From Theocolax elegans (taxonomy: Eukaryota > Arthropoda > Insecta > Hymenoptera > Cerocephalidae): DNA of 64,000 bases. The notes under the pieces were generated by a model. It was not told the DNA's origin. It searched no databases and saw nothing but the letters and a program-made list of their open reading frames with translations. Shown piece by piece: positions 12,886-26,800 of this stretch. Location: contig CM047428.1 in NCBI GenBank assembly GCA_026168455.1, forward strand, positions 2,670,887 to 2,734,886, given 5' to 3'. The number at the start of each line of letters is the position of its first letter. The first letter of the stretch is position 1. Both the position numbers and the translations under genes were made by a program.

Positions 12886-15500
12886 TTACAAATGGGCATT
12901 TTACTATTTTTAAACTTGAAAGAATTTTAAACAAATATGCTTACAATACATTGAATATATTGTCATTCACGCGCGGAGATGGTTTGTGGATCCAGAAATT
13001 GAACGCAATACAAAAATGCGTCTAAAAATTATCTGAAATTTATCAATATTAAAAACTATTTAAAACCCCCATCTCCTACACGTTAATTTCCAACTAACAA
13101 TCATCTTCTTTCATCATATACGTATATAGGATACTGTAGACGAATTCGAGGAAAAAAAAAACGAGAATACTTTGCGAAAAAATGAAAGTAAGAATGAAGA
13201 ACGCATCTCCCAAAGGAACACTTCGGATGAAAAAAAAAAGAATCTTATAACGCGAAGGGAATGAAGTTCCTTACGCCACAGCTTCTTTCTCCTTTTCTCC
13301 TTGCAACCAAGCGGGAGCAAAGAGGGTGGAGAGGGTGGGGGTAAAAATGATATAGGTTAAAAATACGTGAGCGCAATCGCATAGGCGTGGCACGCCCGCG
13401 AAATAACGGATAAAGTGCCTTCGGGTTAGCTGCGCTCGATGCTATATCTACTGGTTCTTTCTTTGAGTATTCACTGCATATTCCAAGTGCCAAGGGACTG
13501 CCAAATATAAAAATGAGTCATAATTTTCGGATATGATAGTAGTTGTAATGTGATGCTCGTATTATTTTCAAGCGTTTATTACATCGATAAAATCATTTTA
13601 TAAAAACTTTTTTTTTTTAGTAATTACGCACACGCACACGTGCTATATATTTTTTCAAGTTGATTCTAATTCGAGATGGTACAAATTTTTGCGTACTTAT
13701 AATAACAAAATTGATAACAATCGACTGAGTAATTTATACATTTCTCGTATTACTGAGACAAACAAAAATTATTTACCGAATGAGTATAATAAATAATGAA
13801 GTAGAAAACCATTTAACATTATCATCTTTTAGTAAAATATTTAAAAAATATTTAAAAACACGTTATTCGAATATAATACCGTGGTGAAACTAAAATCTTA
13901 ATCGTTCAATATTTCTCAAGTTTTAATTAAAAACAGTAAAAATTAATAGCAAGTATTATACAAAATTTCTTGAATTTATTAAACTGACGCTCAAACGATA
14001 TTAATAATGAAAAACTTCATACTGAAAGTTTTAATATTTAAATTTTTAAATTGAACATTAACTTCTTTTTCCCGTTAAATTTAATATTCTTGTACTCCGA
14101 TTCTTATTTATAACAACGTTAAATAAATAATCCCGATAGATGAATAACGTTTACCCTAATACCGAACCGAACGATTTAAAATGATTTAGAATATTTTTGT
14201 ATTTTATTGTAATATTTTAAAATTTTTACTTAAACGCTACGTAAAAATTATCCGAAATTAATATAACTTTAGATGTGCAGTATAAAAATTGTATTAAAAG
14301 TATAGCATTCGGTAAAATATTTGACTAACAATTTTTTCACGTATTATTATTTGAAATTGTTGTATAAAACGTAGAATACATTGCTCCTTTTATATTATAT
14401 AAATTCCCGGTAATACGAAAAACAACATATCTATTTGACGGAGATTATAAAACTAAAAGAGATATCAATGTAAGAGATTTATATTTTTAAAATTCTCTTG
14501 TCAATTAAAAATTTTTGAACGAATGCGCAAATTATGGACAATAAAATGCGCTGTTAATTACGTTTTTGGGGATTTAATTAAATATTTTAATAACTGAAAT
14601 GACGAAATAAACTTTATTATCGGTCTATAAATTTTCGAAAAATACTACAGAATTCGCTGGACATTAAAGGTAGTGTCCATAGGAAATGTACCATGCGCCT
14701 TCCCGTTGGTAACGTGTGGAAAGGACGCAAGTACAGGAAATAAATAAACGAGATGTACGAGAGAAAAAGCATAAATTTAACGATAGGTCTGTTGCGACAG
14801 GATGACTGTCGCAGACCGCTCGCGACTCTTCCAAGATTTGCGAGGGTTACGAGAAGATAGAGGAAAAAACCTCGGAAAAGAAACACACCTACTATAAAAT
14901 ATATAGAAAAAAAATTATTTTTTTTTTAAAGTAAATTGTATTTTATTGACTGTTTTTTTATTAAAAATTAAAAAAGATATTAATTAAAAAATAATATTTA
15001 TGAGTCGAAAAATGACTATAGTTAGTTATAGTTATTTATTCGTATGTGTTCTCATTGAAAACATATTATTGGACGATATAGCAATAAAAAAACGAATGCG
15101 ATTAAAAAATATTTTTTTAGAAAATAAATTAATTAATAAAAGAAAGCAATATATTTCTAACATTCTAAAAATCATAATTCATTTGCACGGTGATATTTGA
15201 AAGAATGGATCGAAAACTGTACCTATATACTTAAGAAAACAGCATTACGATAAGCTACGACTTGTACATCACGTAGCAACTACGAAACTCAAACAAAATA
15301 TTGTCCTTTTGGGCGTTAATGGGTACATGAAAATTTGAATAAACAAATTTATTGAAAAAGTATTAAGTTGTTAATTACCTAATTTCCCTAATTAAATGAT
15401 TAAATTCAAATTGCAGTCAGAAAGAGATAGATAAGCAAGAATAATTGATTTCCACAGTAAGAAAAAAAAGAAGAAATTATCACAATTAAATAACTTTTAG

Positions 15501-15631
15501 GAGAAGACAAAAAGACCAATTGTTGGGTGTGAGAAAAACGTGTGTTCGTTGAGAAAAGGGACAAGAGATCGAAGTCTACAAGGAGGGCAAGTACAACTGC
15601 TCTTTTATGTCTTTCGAACTTATCGTCGAGG
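15501..15631 (+). CDS. Candidate internal exon of the plus-strand gene
   Basis: The acceptor 'ataacttttag' and donor TCGAGG|GTAAGC bound 131 nt with no stop in the frame set by the first exon (begins EKTKRPIVGCEKNVCSLRK). It ends in phase 2, exactly the phase needed by the exon at 39397. GC content is above the local background. Against it: other frames are also open here and no family is recognised, so it could be a UTR exon or chance. Confidence 0.33.
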
Positions 15632-16577
15632 GTAAGCCTTGTACTTACCACTGTGGAGTGTACGAAACACATGGTATCGTCAAGTGCCTTGTATTACCTT
15701 TTTGAAACCATTCTTTCCTCTCGGTTTTTCAAACCTTTTTAATATTTTTTAACGATTACCGAATTACCATTTGCTACTTGTGTAATTATTTAAGAATATG
15801 TTTCATCAAACGTTTTAAATTTAATTAAGATAAAAACAAACATTTACACATTAAGAATACGTAGATTACTAGTTTATAGAGTACCGTTTAATAGTAATGA
15901 TAAATAATTAAATATTTTAGAGCAATTGAACGATCAAACTGATTAATTCCATACCATTTATTATCCAATTAAACGTACCATTAACAACTATCAAAATAAT
16001 TTTAAGATTAATTAAAAATTCAACTTTTCCACTTTGAAATGATTAAATTTTTAAATTATTCTTACCTACAAAAGCACGACGTATAATTCAAAACAATTAA
16101 TCCAACGAACGAATGAAGATAATTAATTCAAATTTATCAGAGCGATTGATTATGTCAATAAGCTGACTAATATTTTCCTTGAATTCCAGAATTCAAAACA
16201 CGGGAAATTAAAATATTTTTATTAGTTTTGACATTCTCTTAAAAAAAATGATAAGTAGAAAATTTATTCTTTTTTATTTTTCCTATATGAAATAATAAAT
16301 CAGTTTTATCTACTTGTTTGCGTAAGGTATAGTAATAAAAAGTAAGCCAGTCCTGTACAAAATGTTACAGATACACTTTTATTTTTCCTTTACATTCATA
16401 TTTATGTAGCAATTTTTTCCATTAAATCTATTTTTCTTCATGGAATATTAAGCACAAAGTAAAAGACAGAAATTCCTCTTCCTTCCATCTTATCAGTTTT
16501 GAAAGTCCTTGCGAATTGCCTCGATCTTCTTCTTCTCTCTTCTCGTGGAAAAGCGGGATAATACCCAAAGCAAATAT

Positions 16578-16643
16578 TTAAGATCTTTGTCGCGACGTGA
16601 ATTCCTTCAGTATTTTCTTTTTTGATGTATAAGCTTTGTGCGC
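16578..16643 (-). CDS. Possible terminal SPAG17 exon (weak)
   Basis: On the minus strand 'taacatcag' could serve as an acceptor. In the phase left by exon 17 it would add AHKAYTSKKKILKEFTSRQ and then a stop. The region is more GC-rich than its surroundings. There is no family motif, the chain is only 21 residues, and another frame in the same place is open for longer. It would make a SPAG17 lacking its C-terminal domain. Treat it as a hypothesis only. Confidence 0.18.
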   Translation of the reverse strand, partial: AHKAYTSKKKILKEFTSRQRS

Positions 16644-17530
16644 CTGATGTTACAACTACTTATAATCCCTTAAGTATCATTTGTGCAGTATCGAAAATTG
16701 TAAATCACATTATTACAAATTTTTAAGTTAACGTTATCGATTTTCAAAGTCACGGCGTCATTGATTTAGATTATTTCAAAATGACCGGTTTTGAAGGTAC
16801 ATCCGATCAATCATTTTCCTTGTCTTTTGTTCACTTCGCTGTACCTTGTATTTTCTGAAATACTAAATTAGAAATATTTTATGTTTATCAATTAACTCCT
16901 CAGTGCACGTAGTGTTTTATGCGTGAAAACAATAATAAACAATCTAGTGTTCTCAATTATTATGTACGTCACGTCACAAGAGTATATTTTATAAAATAAT
17001 TATCTCGTGGATGAAGTTTCAGTATGATGCTAAAATGTTGCATGGATTTAACCCATTTTATGTATAAAAAAAAACTTTTAATTTATAAAAACAGAAAAGT
17101 TTCCTGGTAGAAATTTGACGGTATTAAAGCTTCAAAATGACTATATTTGTTGAATATAGCTATTTTATAAACAATATTAGAGCGATAACCCCTATTATAA
17201 ACGTCACATATTACCGCGAATTTATAGTGAATGTATAAAAGAATGAAATATATAGATTGACTATACACGGAAAAAAATATAATACTGATGTACATTGAAA
17301 AAAAGTTAAGTAAATATTATGCATGCAAAATTCGAATACAGAACTGCACTATATAGGTGACTCCGACCATATCAGCCTCCAGCTCTATAAAATTTTCTAT
17401 GGTTATGCTCGTTACGTATGCGAAGTCGTTAATGACAATTGTATTATAATTAAGATATCTCTAGCAGTAAGGTTTGTAAGTAAAGAAAGGGTAATAAAGT
17501 AGACAATGTGTCGGTTCTCGTTTGTTCTGC

Positions 17531-17576
17531 GAGCCCGATCTGTCCTGTCAGATTTTCGACTTGCAGCATCGGGCTC
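17531..17576. other. Perfect 9-bp stem hairpin in GC-richer DNA
   Basis: GAGCCCGAT at 17531-17539 pairs with ATCGGGCTC at 17568-17576; inner pairs CTG/CAG and GTC/GAC extend the stem with small bulges. It is shorter than a usual microRNA precursor. No known microRNA was recognised. Confidence 0.35.
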
Positions 17577-17821
17577 CGTACATATGAGCTATGGTAAGAG
17601 CCAACGAGTTGCCATCCCTTCCTTCACCTAGCCAACATTTTGGGTCAGTTGTTAGGGAAAAAAGAGTGCCAGTCTTGAATTGTTAATCGAGTTGCTCCGA
17701 ACATCCTCTTGTACGAATATCCGGGTTGCATACGTGTAACAGGTTTTTAGATTTTGTAAGTCTGACATTTTGTTCATACGTATCAAGATTTTGAAGTGAT
17801 GACGCGCGGCTCCTTTACTTT

Positions 17822-18256
17822 TGTTAGGTCGAGTGTGTGCGTATTCAATAGACTGGTCGCCGAGTGTCATCCGGTTTTTTAGAATTTTAGTACAAAGTGT
17901 TTTGAAATTATTCGCGATGTGGCGATAGTTCGCAGTTATCAATATATCGTTAGATTCGTTTTCCTTAGATAACTTTTAACTAAATCAAGATATTTGAGCT
18001 TATTTTTTTTAAATCTAATTTACTCGATCTCAGTTTTCTTTTGAATTTAACTTTGAGTAATTATCTCTATTTCTTTTTGGGTTATAAGTGATCAAAGTCA
18101 AGGGCTTTTTTCTACGAAATTTTTCGTTATTTGCTTATCTATCGTAAAAAAGACCGTTAGGATCTAAAACTCTGGCTTTCTTTATATTTTTATAGTAGAA
18201 ATCATATTCTAGAGTTTGGTGAGGATCCGTTTTCCCGAGATGTGACACTCTCCTGG
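17822..18256. mobile_element. Truncated copy (F3) of the F1 element family
   Basis: 17822-17937 repeats 4948-5066 almost exactly ('gtcgagtgtgtgcgta' through 'gtggcgatagttcgc'). 17975-18256 repeats the right arm of F2, ending CACTCTCCTGG before TTA. The matching left end is missing. Confidence 0.6.
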
Positions 18257-18963
18257 TTAGTAAATAACTTGACTGATGTACCAATTCCGACGGATATTAT
18301 TGATATTATTTCGTTAGACCACAATTTTAATATTCATTCAAAACTATCAAATTCAAATATTATTGATGTTACTAATTATAAAATTTAGTATATGCATGAC
18401 TACGTAGAAAATGAAATTACATACAAAATCCAAGTTATTTAATTAATGTAAACAACAAAAATAATCTATAAAAATGAAGACAGACATTTTTCAAAAAAAT
18501 TGAGAAAAGACAAATAATTTTTTTAACACTAATCGGGTTTTATTTTATACAAGGTCTGGTAAACGTTACAGTACGTTTAAACAAATATTGTTATATTTAG
18601 GAAATAGAGACACTTTTTCAGACATTATTATGTATTATCCAGAAACTTCAGTGAATGAAAAAAAATAAGAATAAAATTACAAGAAAACACTACAAATTTT
18701 TTAGAAACCTTGATTCATAATGAATTATTTAAACATAAATATCATAAAAAATATATTTTTTTCGAGACTTCATTAGCAAAATAATAGGGTCTACCTAAAA
18801 TTTATAAACCAACTTTATCTTTTCGACCTATTATATTTCTAATTAACAGTTCAACATATTTTTTAAATATGAAGTTAGTGCGAACAATTTTTTTTAAATT
18901 ATTTAAGGTAATGTGACTTACACATCCACATGTCACTCAGTATTAGTAATAATATTCCTATAC

Positions 18964-19357
18964 TTCTTTAGTTATATTAATGTCGTCCACGCAGTTGAAA
19001 TTGTAGATTAGGTATTGTATCGATAATTGATGAACACACTGTATTGTTTACATTACATTGCAACGTTTCGATGGAAATTCTCCATCCTCTTCAGGCATTA
19101 TCTTTATTACACATATTTTACATTAGATTATAATAACAAGATTGAATATACATATATTATAATTATTACATTGTTATAATTATAGTTATTATCATAATTA
19201 TAATATATGTATATTCAATCTTGTTATTATAATCTAATGTAAAATATGTGTAATAAAGGTAATGCCTGAAGAGGATGGAGAATTTCCATCGAAACGTTGC
19301 AATGTAATGTAAACAATACAGTGTGTTCATCAATTATCGATACAATACCTAATCTAC
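18964..19357. mobile_element. Penelope-like fold-back element B with 13-bp target-site duplication
   Basis: The 13-bp direct repeat aatattcctatac at 18951-18963 and 19358-19370 flanks the element. Inverted arms of about 160 bp face each other around 19180. Hammerhead-like cores lie on the minus strand at 19065-19094 and on the plus strand at 19266-19295: CTGAAGA, a 6-bp stem GATGGA/TCCATC, then GAAACG. A long, non-fixed target duplication fits Penelope-like retroelements better than cut-and-paste transposons. Confidence 0.65.
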
Positions 19358-20159
19358 AATATTCCTATACGTTTTAAAGTTACCAAAATTTCAAAATGAA
19401 TTTTATAGGTGCCGAGGAACTGAAGACATTTGTAGTTAAAATGTATAAAAATGTAAATAGTTATCGAACAGTTATAAAGATCAGCAACTAGAAATGAACC
19501 GCTTATTTAACATTATTATTTCTTTTAAAATTATTTAAAATTCAATGCATGCGTCACACTGTCATGTTGGAAAAACCTATAGGTATGTGTTAGAAATAGA
19601 AGTGTAAAAAAAGGTTAAGTATATTTATGGATAAACAACAATACATGACATTTTAATTTTCATTGATACATTTTAAAAGTATATTAGCATACCTTGATGG
19701 AAGACATTTTAAATCTAATGAATAAAATTATGAAGCTTAGTAACACAATCATACATGATATTTAATTTAATTCTAACAATAATATATTAATTTACTCTAG
19801 TTTTATTTGCAGCACTCCTAATTGTTTGTCCACTTTATAATTTACAGGGTTAAAAAAGTATATTTTAAGCAAGATCCTTGATTTTTCCTGATAAGGTAGC
19901 TAGGAACAAAATCACTTTTTCACAATTGTCATGATTTCTTTATAATACTGAATTTTAGTGATACGCTCAATGATCTTGAACAATTTAAATACATGAAAAT
20001 TGTAGTAAAAAGACCTTTTGCGTTCTTTTTACTTTGAATTAGCCAATTTTGTGTTGAGAAAAAATTTTAAAAATGTCCAAATTACCATTTTTGATCTGAA
20101 ATATCTTTAAAACTATAAAGCTTTAGTTTCTAAAAGTTTAGACCTCCACCCAAAACATG

Positions 20160-20431
20160 TACACTGAGAAAAAATGTATTTGAATCAATAAAATATTTTA
20201 TTGAATACGGAGAATAAAATATTTGTTTGAAACAAATGTCTATTTTGCTGTTTCAAATATGTGTCTTATTATTTATTTGAAATGTGTTTTATTTGTCTTA
20301 AATATCTGTGTTTTTATTTCAATAAAAATGTATTTAATCTACATACGTATATAATAACTAAAACAAATCTTTTATTGTCCGTATTCGATAAAATATTTTA
20401 TTGATTCAAATAAAATATGTTCTCAATGTAG
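20160..20431. mobile_element. Fold-back MITE
   Basis: Inverted arms of about 50 bp, 'tttgaatcaataaaatattt' at the left and its complement near 20390-20415, enclose A/T-rich sequence. The tips read CA(C)TGAGAA and TTCTCA(A)TG. No coding capacity. It lies just downstream of SPAG17 exon 17. Confidence 0.6.
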
Positions 20432-20701
20432 GAAACGGTATTCTTAAAGTTATAGATAAAACAAAATTTTGTCTTTCAATTTAACAGAGAATCGGCCATA
20501 AACTCTAAAACATTTAACCTAATCTATCTTTGATTTTAACTCTTGCCTAGATTCTGATAACGTCGCCAGAAACTTAAATAGATGACATAACTATCCTATG
20601 GATGTCAGACTATATTGTACCGTCAAATTTCTATCAAAGTTATCTCACTATTTATTAAATATTGTAAGTATAGGAATTCTACAAAATTTACGTTAACTCA
20701 C

Positions 20702-20848
20702 CTGTCGACCGCACTCGTAACTTTCCCAATCGATCGATTTCACTTTTCCTAAAGCAATGTCTTTCATTTGTCTTTCAATTGTATCTTCGCACTCGCAGGT
20801 CAATAAATCATCATCTTCATCGCAAATTTCAAGTCCTCCTGTCGCTAT
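20702..20848 (-). CDS. SPAG17: SPAG17 exon 17 (residues 1553-1601), last traced exon
   Basis: Acceptor 'aatcttacag', then 'IATGGLEICDEDDDLLTCE' and 'DTIERQMKDIALGKVKSI', an acidic then basic helical segment. It occupies the place where vertebrate SPAG17 has its Lys/Glu-rich coiled coil. The donor CGACAG|GTGAGT is excellent, so transcription and splicing must continue downstream. No clear next exon was found on the minus strand between 20700 and 1. Confidence 0.82.
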
Positions 20849-23800
20849 CTGTAAGATTATTATAATATCGTATTGGAAATTGAACAGATATTTATATTTA
20901 TAATTATAATTATACTTTGCAATTAAATATAGAAACTGCAAAGTAGATAATTAAGTTTCAAAGTAGAACAATCGTTTTAAAAATACTTCTGCATTGTCAA
21001 TTTATCGTGGAATTAGAAAAAATGTTGGCTTATTAATAAATGAAATATTATTATGCTATATACTCATGATACTTCTTTTAATCGTGTTGATCTTTTAATA
21101 AGAAAGAAATGTTTATTTCAATCGACAGGCAGATTCGTTATACTAATTAATACCATTACTACGATGATTAAAATAAATGTCCCGGATTTTATCATAATAA
21201 AGATTAAAAATGGTAAATTCGTTTGAACACGGTGTAAGCTATGTCATACTTCACGCCAATAACGCATCAACGCTTTTTGCATGTTAATCAGTGAATTTTC
21301 GCCACATCGTCCGATGCCCTCGAAAAGTCGTGCCATCAAAAATCGAGGATAATTTTGTGTAAATTTTTCATCGGAAATTATGGGATCACGAGCCGGGCTT
21401 GATAGATTTGGTTCTGGAATCTACATATTAGATCGTTCGTAATTGAGGTTTAAATAATGTATAAATAAATCTATAAGCTAAATTTTCAAGTTATACATGC
21501 TTTCGTATCAAAGATAAAACGAGTATAAATATAAATAAACTCACTTTGTATTCCGCTATCCAATCTCTCGATTCCCCAAGAACCTTCGGTGGCATATGCA
21601 ACGCCAACCGATACGTCATCCCACGTCTACGTTGGATAGGACGGCATATCAAACTTGACTCGTCGTCCTCGTCCATCAGTTCTTCGAACGCCTCGCGTTC
21701 TGATCGATGATGATACTCGTAAGCGGTTCCATTCCGATTGACTGCAAACATCCGAGTTCTACGGTGTCGACTCACTTTTTCGCCAAAGTCCTCTCTGTGT
21801 TCACAGGATTCATTGTACAACGAATCCAAGGATACAGGAACAAAGCAAACGTTGTCCCGTCTCACCTCAAAGCAAGAGGTATTGTCACGGAAAGTCAAAA
21901 GTCGTTTTGAATCCTTAGAGGCCTTTGTTGAAGAATCGACGAGGTGGAAAGACACAAGGGAGCTCGAGCAATTACAATGTTGGCATCCTCGCCGTCTGAT
22001 GGTTACGGTCTCGTCGTCTAACTAGAAGATAATTCTTGGATAAAATGTAGTCCGAATTAATTTAACGATAAAATTAAAAGAATAATCTATACATATATCA
22101 TTAAAATAAACCTGTAATAAAAAATGGAAAAATTGTATTTTAAACTAGTATGATAAACAAATATGTTGCATCAAGTTTTTTTACGAATCTATGCGTAGCG
22201 CAAAAGTTACTAACAAGCTACTATCCATCATAGGAAATATGATCTTCCTCATTCTCATATTACACGCCGGTCTCTCAATCAAAAACCAATGCCCTGCGGT
22301 CTTGCCCCGATACGCTCGTTCAAACTCGACCCTAACAAGCATCTCCAAACCACAAAATTGCCCATTTGGTACCCACGTATATTACACTCGCGATTTCGGT
22401 AATAATAACTTACGTCAACTTGCATTCGATCATCCTCGCAAAAAAGCTCACCAAGAGCTTGCGTTCCAAGCTTTAGGCACGGGCTTTTTTTGTCCATATA
22501 GAGCTCTCGTACCGAGTCCTTGCGAACTAACGTCGCGTAATTCGGATGCTCTGTGCGACTTCGGATGAGGATCGAGACGAAACCTTCCGGTTCTTTTTCG
22601 GTAAAATACCGTGAAACCTCTTCCTCCGACCAATCGCAGACGACCGGCTCGGCTTCGATCGTCCACCCAGTCTGCGTGCGCGTACCATCTGGAATTTAGA
22701 TACGGGAGTGTAAGGAATTGACGATACGTTGATAGCGGTATGGAATTCTAAATTTCCTATTCGGTGATTATTTTATTTTTATTTTTATTGTTAAACACAA
22801 CTTTACCTAAATCGAATGTAACAATTATTAATTCTGTATATTTGTGTTAATTTTAAACGACCGTATTGAATAAAGCTCCCAATCGATATATTATTAAACT
22901 ATTATATAGATAAACAGTATGAAAGTGAATAAAATTATTATTTTAACAATTTCGTTCCAATCATTTAATTAGTTCTTTCAATTATTGAACGATACGGGAT
23001 CATCATTTATTACAAAGTCAGAGATCACAGTTTGCATAAATAATTAAAATTTTATTTCATCGGTTGTAAATTTTAAATGAAATAACGCATTACACGTGTT
23101 AATTGCGATAATAAGTAAAACAAACTCTAACCAGGAAAGTGTACGATCAGTTCACCATCAGCGTTAAGTAGCATAACCGTGCCATCAGCACGTTGCATCA
23201 GCTTCTCATCGGAATGACAGTTCTCGACGACGTTTACGTGCAATCGATCGAACTCCCGGATGACGCGTCCATCGAGAATCTCGTAGCAGTGACCGTCTGG
23301 TTCTAACACCGTGTATCTTCGTATAAACCCTTGTGGTTCCGTCGAGGTAGATTCGAAACTTTCGCAAGACAACTGTTAATCAAATGAATCGAAAATTTAG
23401 AACTGACCAAATTTATCTATCAATTATACTTTTCGACTTAAGTACTTAATAAATATTTGAACTATTGATCTATTCGAAAAATCAAATATATACTTTGTTA
23501 TCTTCCTCGAAATCTTAATGATTTTCTGATCATAATGTGGCGAAATTTAATTTTAACAATTAATAAGTTTTTTTTATAACAATTGAAAACATTTTATAAT
23601 TTTTTAAACAAATTATATTATTATTTGTTTCCGTTTATTTGACTCCGTACTATGATTTTTTTTCATAATAGATTTACCACACGATGACTCATGAACCATT
23701 TCATCGAATAGGCTGAAATTTGAGTGCAACAGACTATATTAAAATTGTAATATAAAAATTATTCTTACCAAATTATTTTAAAAATTCAAAAATGGTGTAA

Positions 23801-26800
23801 AAAACAGCTAAATATTTTTTTTAAATAAACATTTAGACTTTTATTGAAATTCTGTTCCATTGAAGTGGATTATGGAAAAAAATCAGAGTACGGAGTCTCA
23901 CCTCATAATTAATTAATATAGTTTTGTTACATATAAAATGGCCAAAAAATTTTAAATATAAGTGAATAATAATATAATTTATTTAAAAAATTAAGAAATG
24001 TTTTTAATTGCTATAAAAAAATATTAATTGTTAACATTGAATATCTTTTTAGTTAATTCACCAATTTTTTATGAGGTCATTATAATGATAAAACTCGTCA
24101 ACATGTCGTTGTGTTTTAATTGGTTTTATGGTCATATAGTATCACGATAAAATGATCATACATCCACAATTATACGATTATTATAATAGTAAACATTTTA
24201 AATAATAATAAAGTTGAACTAGAATGTATATTACATAAAGCATAAAATTTATTTAATATGTAATAATATGTATTTTTCTCTTTACCATAATATCGTCATC
24301 ATTTTTTAATCATAAAAAATCATCGTAAAATAATGAATTGCTATATTTTAGAATTGTAAAATTTCTAGGAGAGTAATCATGATATTATTTTCGAAGTATA
24401 GGTTTAAATATTAAATGTATGAATTATTGTAGTTAATAATATCCGCAATCAACAAGCGTGAAAAACATTATATACTGTGTAATTATTATGTAATTTGTAT
24501 GTAACATGAATTTCAAGTAACAACATAAATTATGCAATGTATTGTAAATTAACAGTTAAATCAAACAAATTAAATTAGGTTGATTTTTCGTAAAAACATT
24601 AATTTTTGACAGTCCTTTGTTATGTTATTATTGTTCTATGACCTTTTGCTAATTCATCCTTTGTGCGTATAAATTATTTAGTTATTTATTTACTCATTTA
24701 TTTATTTATTTATTTTACTTTAAATTAAAGTCGATTATGAAATTTAAATGAGGTAAATGTAACTTTATACATATAATTTCAAGGAGATGTTGGACAAAAA
24801 TGGTCGTATATAATATGTTTTATAAACAAAAGAATGAATTTTATAATAAATCCTGTCCATTAGGCCCTTAGACATGTTCTCAACAATAAACCCAAGTGTT
24901 TTCAGATTTTAAAATCGATATTTTAATTACGATGTTTGGGTTGACAATTTATGCCTTTTTTCACTAATAATAACCAACTCAAAATTGTTTATTAAATTAT
25001 AATAAACAAAATTATTTTTCTTAAAAAAATGATCCGTCTTGGACCTTTCTTATGTTTTAAACTATCCTTATGAATTTTTTCAATATTTTAGATACAATCG
25101 TTGGGTTAAAATGTGTATATTTCTGCAATTTGGGTCCGACATCCTCTTAAGGAGAGAGGCTATTCATTATAGATTTATGTATTTGATTTTTCTAATTTAC
25201 TTTTTAATTTTCGTAGTATCCAAATCATTTAAGCATACGCGTACTCTTGATATTGCAATATAAATGAAATATATTTGAATTACAGATCCTCTTAAACTGT
25301 GAAAATTAACAATGTTTTGTACCTTCGCTATTCAATTATAGTGACGAATCAGATATACTATTACGACTTTGTATGAAGTAACATGACATAATAATGAGTA
25401 ATGAATTTATTGACATTGAGATGACTTGATCAGTTATCGATATCTTTGCAAATTAACATTATAAAAGTGTTATGTACAAAAGATTTTCTAAATAGAAGAA
25501 GAGATATTTCTGTTTACACGTTAATTTATATCTTTATATAAAAATATATTACATTCATATTCATAATTCTTTTATAATTTACCTGTTGATACGAAAACGA
25601 ATTTTTTCTTGACAATTCGACATTCTCGAATTCGTAATTATTTTGACTTTGCATCGAAACTGACGGTCCGTGTTCTTTAAATTAATTTAAAAATAACAAT
25701 ACTTAACGTGTATAAAATATAATATGTCTATTCGTTGGTAATAGAAAATAATTAAAGTATCGAATGAACTTGTACCTTTATCGAAATTGTAAATGGTTAT
25801 TATAACTCCATTTGGTCGTAATACAATGATGGAATTGTCGTTAAAAAATTTAACGATATCTCCGTTGTGTAAGTACTTCCGATGAGTTTCATCTTTAACA
25901 TTTTTACATCCGGGCCCTTTCGTTGTGTAATATTGAAGAATATAAAATGGATAATCCGCATCACGGTACTCCTCTGGTTTGATTATTAACCCGGACGGCC
26001 AGGATATTTGAATTTCAAAAAGTAGTTCGTACGGTCTCGTACTCTCTGGAAAGGAAAGTCATCGATAATTCAATAATGGAATAGGGAATAAAATCGATTT
26101 AATGTAATGGTTACGAAATTACCTTATAATTTTAAAGAAAAAGTAAATTACATATGTGTTAACGTGAGATCACGTTATAAAGTGATAATAATATGTGTAT
26201 ATGCGTTACCTAAACGTTTTGGTAACCTCGAGAATGCAACGATTATACCATTCGACGTTCGTAAATGAAATAAACTTGGGATTTTATCGTCGGACTCGTG
26301 ACACCAGAAACTCCATCCATCTCCATGATACTCAGGTAGCGAAACCTGGACGCACGTTGTGTTTTGTTTTTTATCGATTAACGGAATCCAGGTTTCCCGT
26401 GTGATACGTAGACGCGTGCCATCGCAAGCTTCAAAACTTCTGTTAAGATTGGTAACTTGAACTCTCCGACGTTCGCCCAGATCGTAGCCAATAAAGTCGA
26501 ATCTCTTAGGTTCATCTTTCTCTTGCGAAAGAGGAGACGCAATAGGTTCCTTTATTTTTTTAGATACGGAGGCTCGTTTCTTATTCCGATCCTTTTTCGT
26601 TCTCGTAGTCGGAGATACATGTTTTTTCTCTTTGCCTTTTTCTTTCTTTCCTGCGGAGTTCGTGTATTAAACATTGTAATAATTTAACCTATCGACGTCT
26701 ATACGTATATTTATTTACTATCAAATGAATATGTTGAGTAAACATTTTTTTTAATAAAAATAATACAAACGTAATATTATAATATTTAAACACTTAATAA

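Larger units (their letters stand above)
10623..15500. other. Probable intron of the plus-strand gene
   Basis: No exon supported. GC-richer patches at 11040-11780, 13240-13500 and 14640-14890 carry open frames in more than one phase but no motif. It contains the hairpin at 12.1 kb and the MITE at 12.7 kb. Confidence 0.4.
15632..20690. other. Non-coding block downstream of SPAG17 exon 17
   Basis: A/T-rich, with elements F3, B and the 20.2-kb MITE. The missing 3' exons of SPAG17 would be expected here and were not found, apart from the weak candidate at 16.6 kb. Confidence 0.4.

Noticed and set aside
17652..17942. 96-codon minus-strand frame considered as a further SPAG17 exon
   Set aside because: A third of it is shared repeat sequence also found at 4.95 kb, and no SPAG17 motif is present.
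22191..22568. 125-codon plus-strand frame
   Set aside because: Exact antisense shadow of SPAG17 exon 14 and the adjoining intron.
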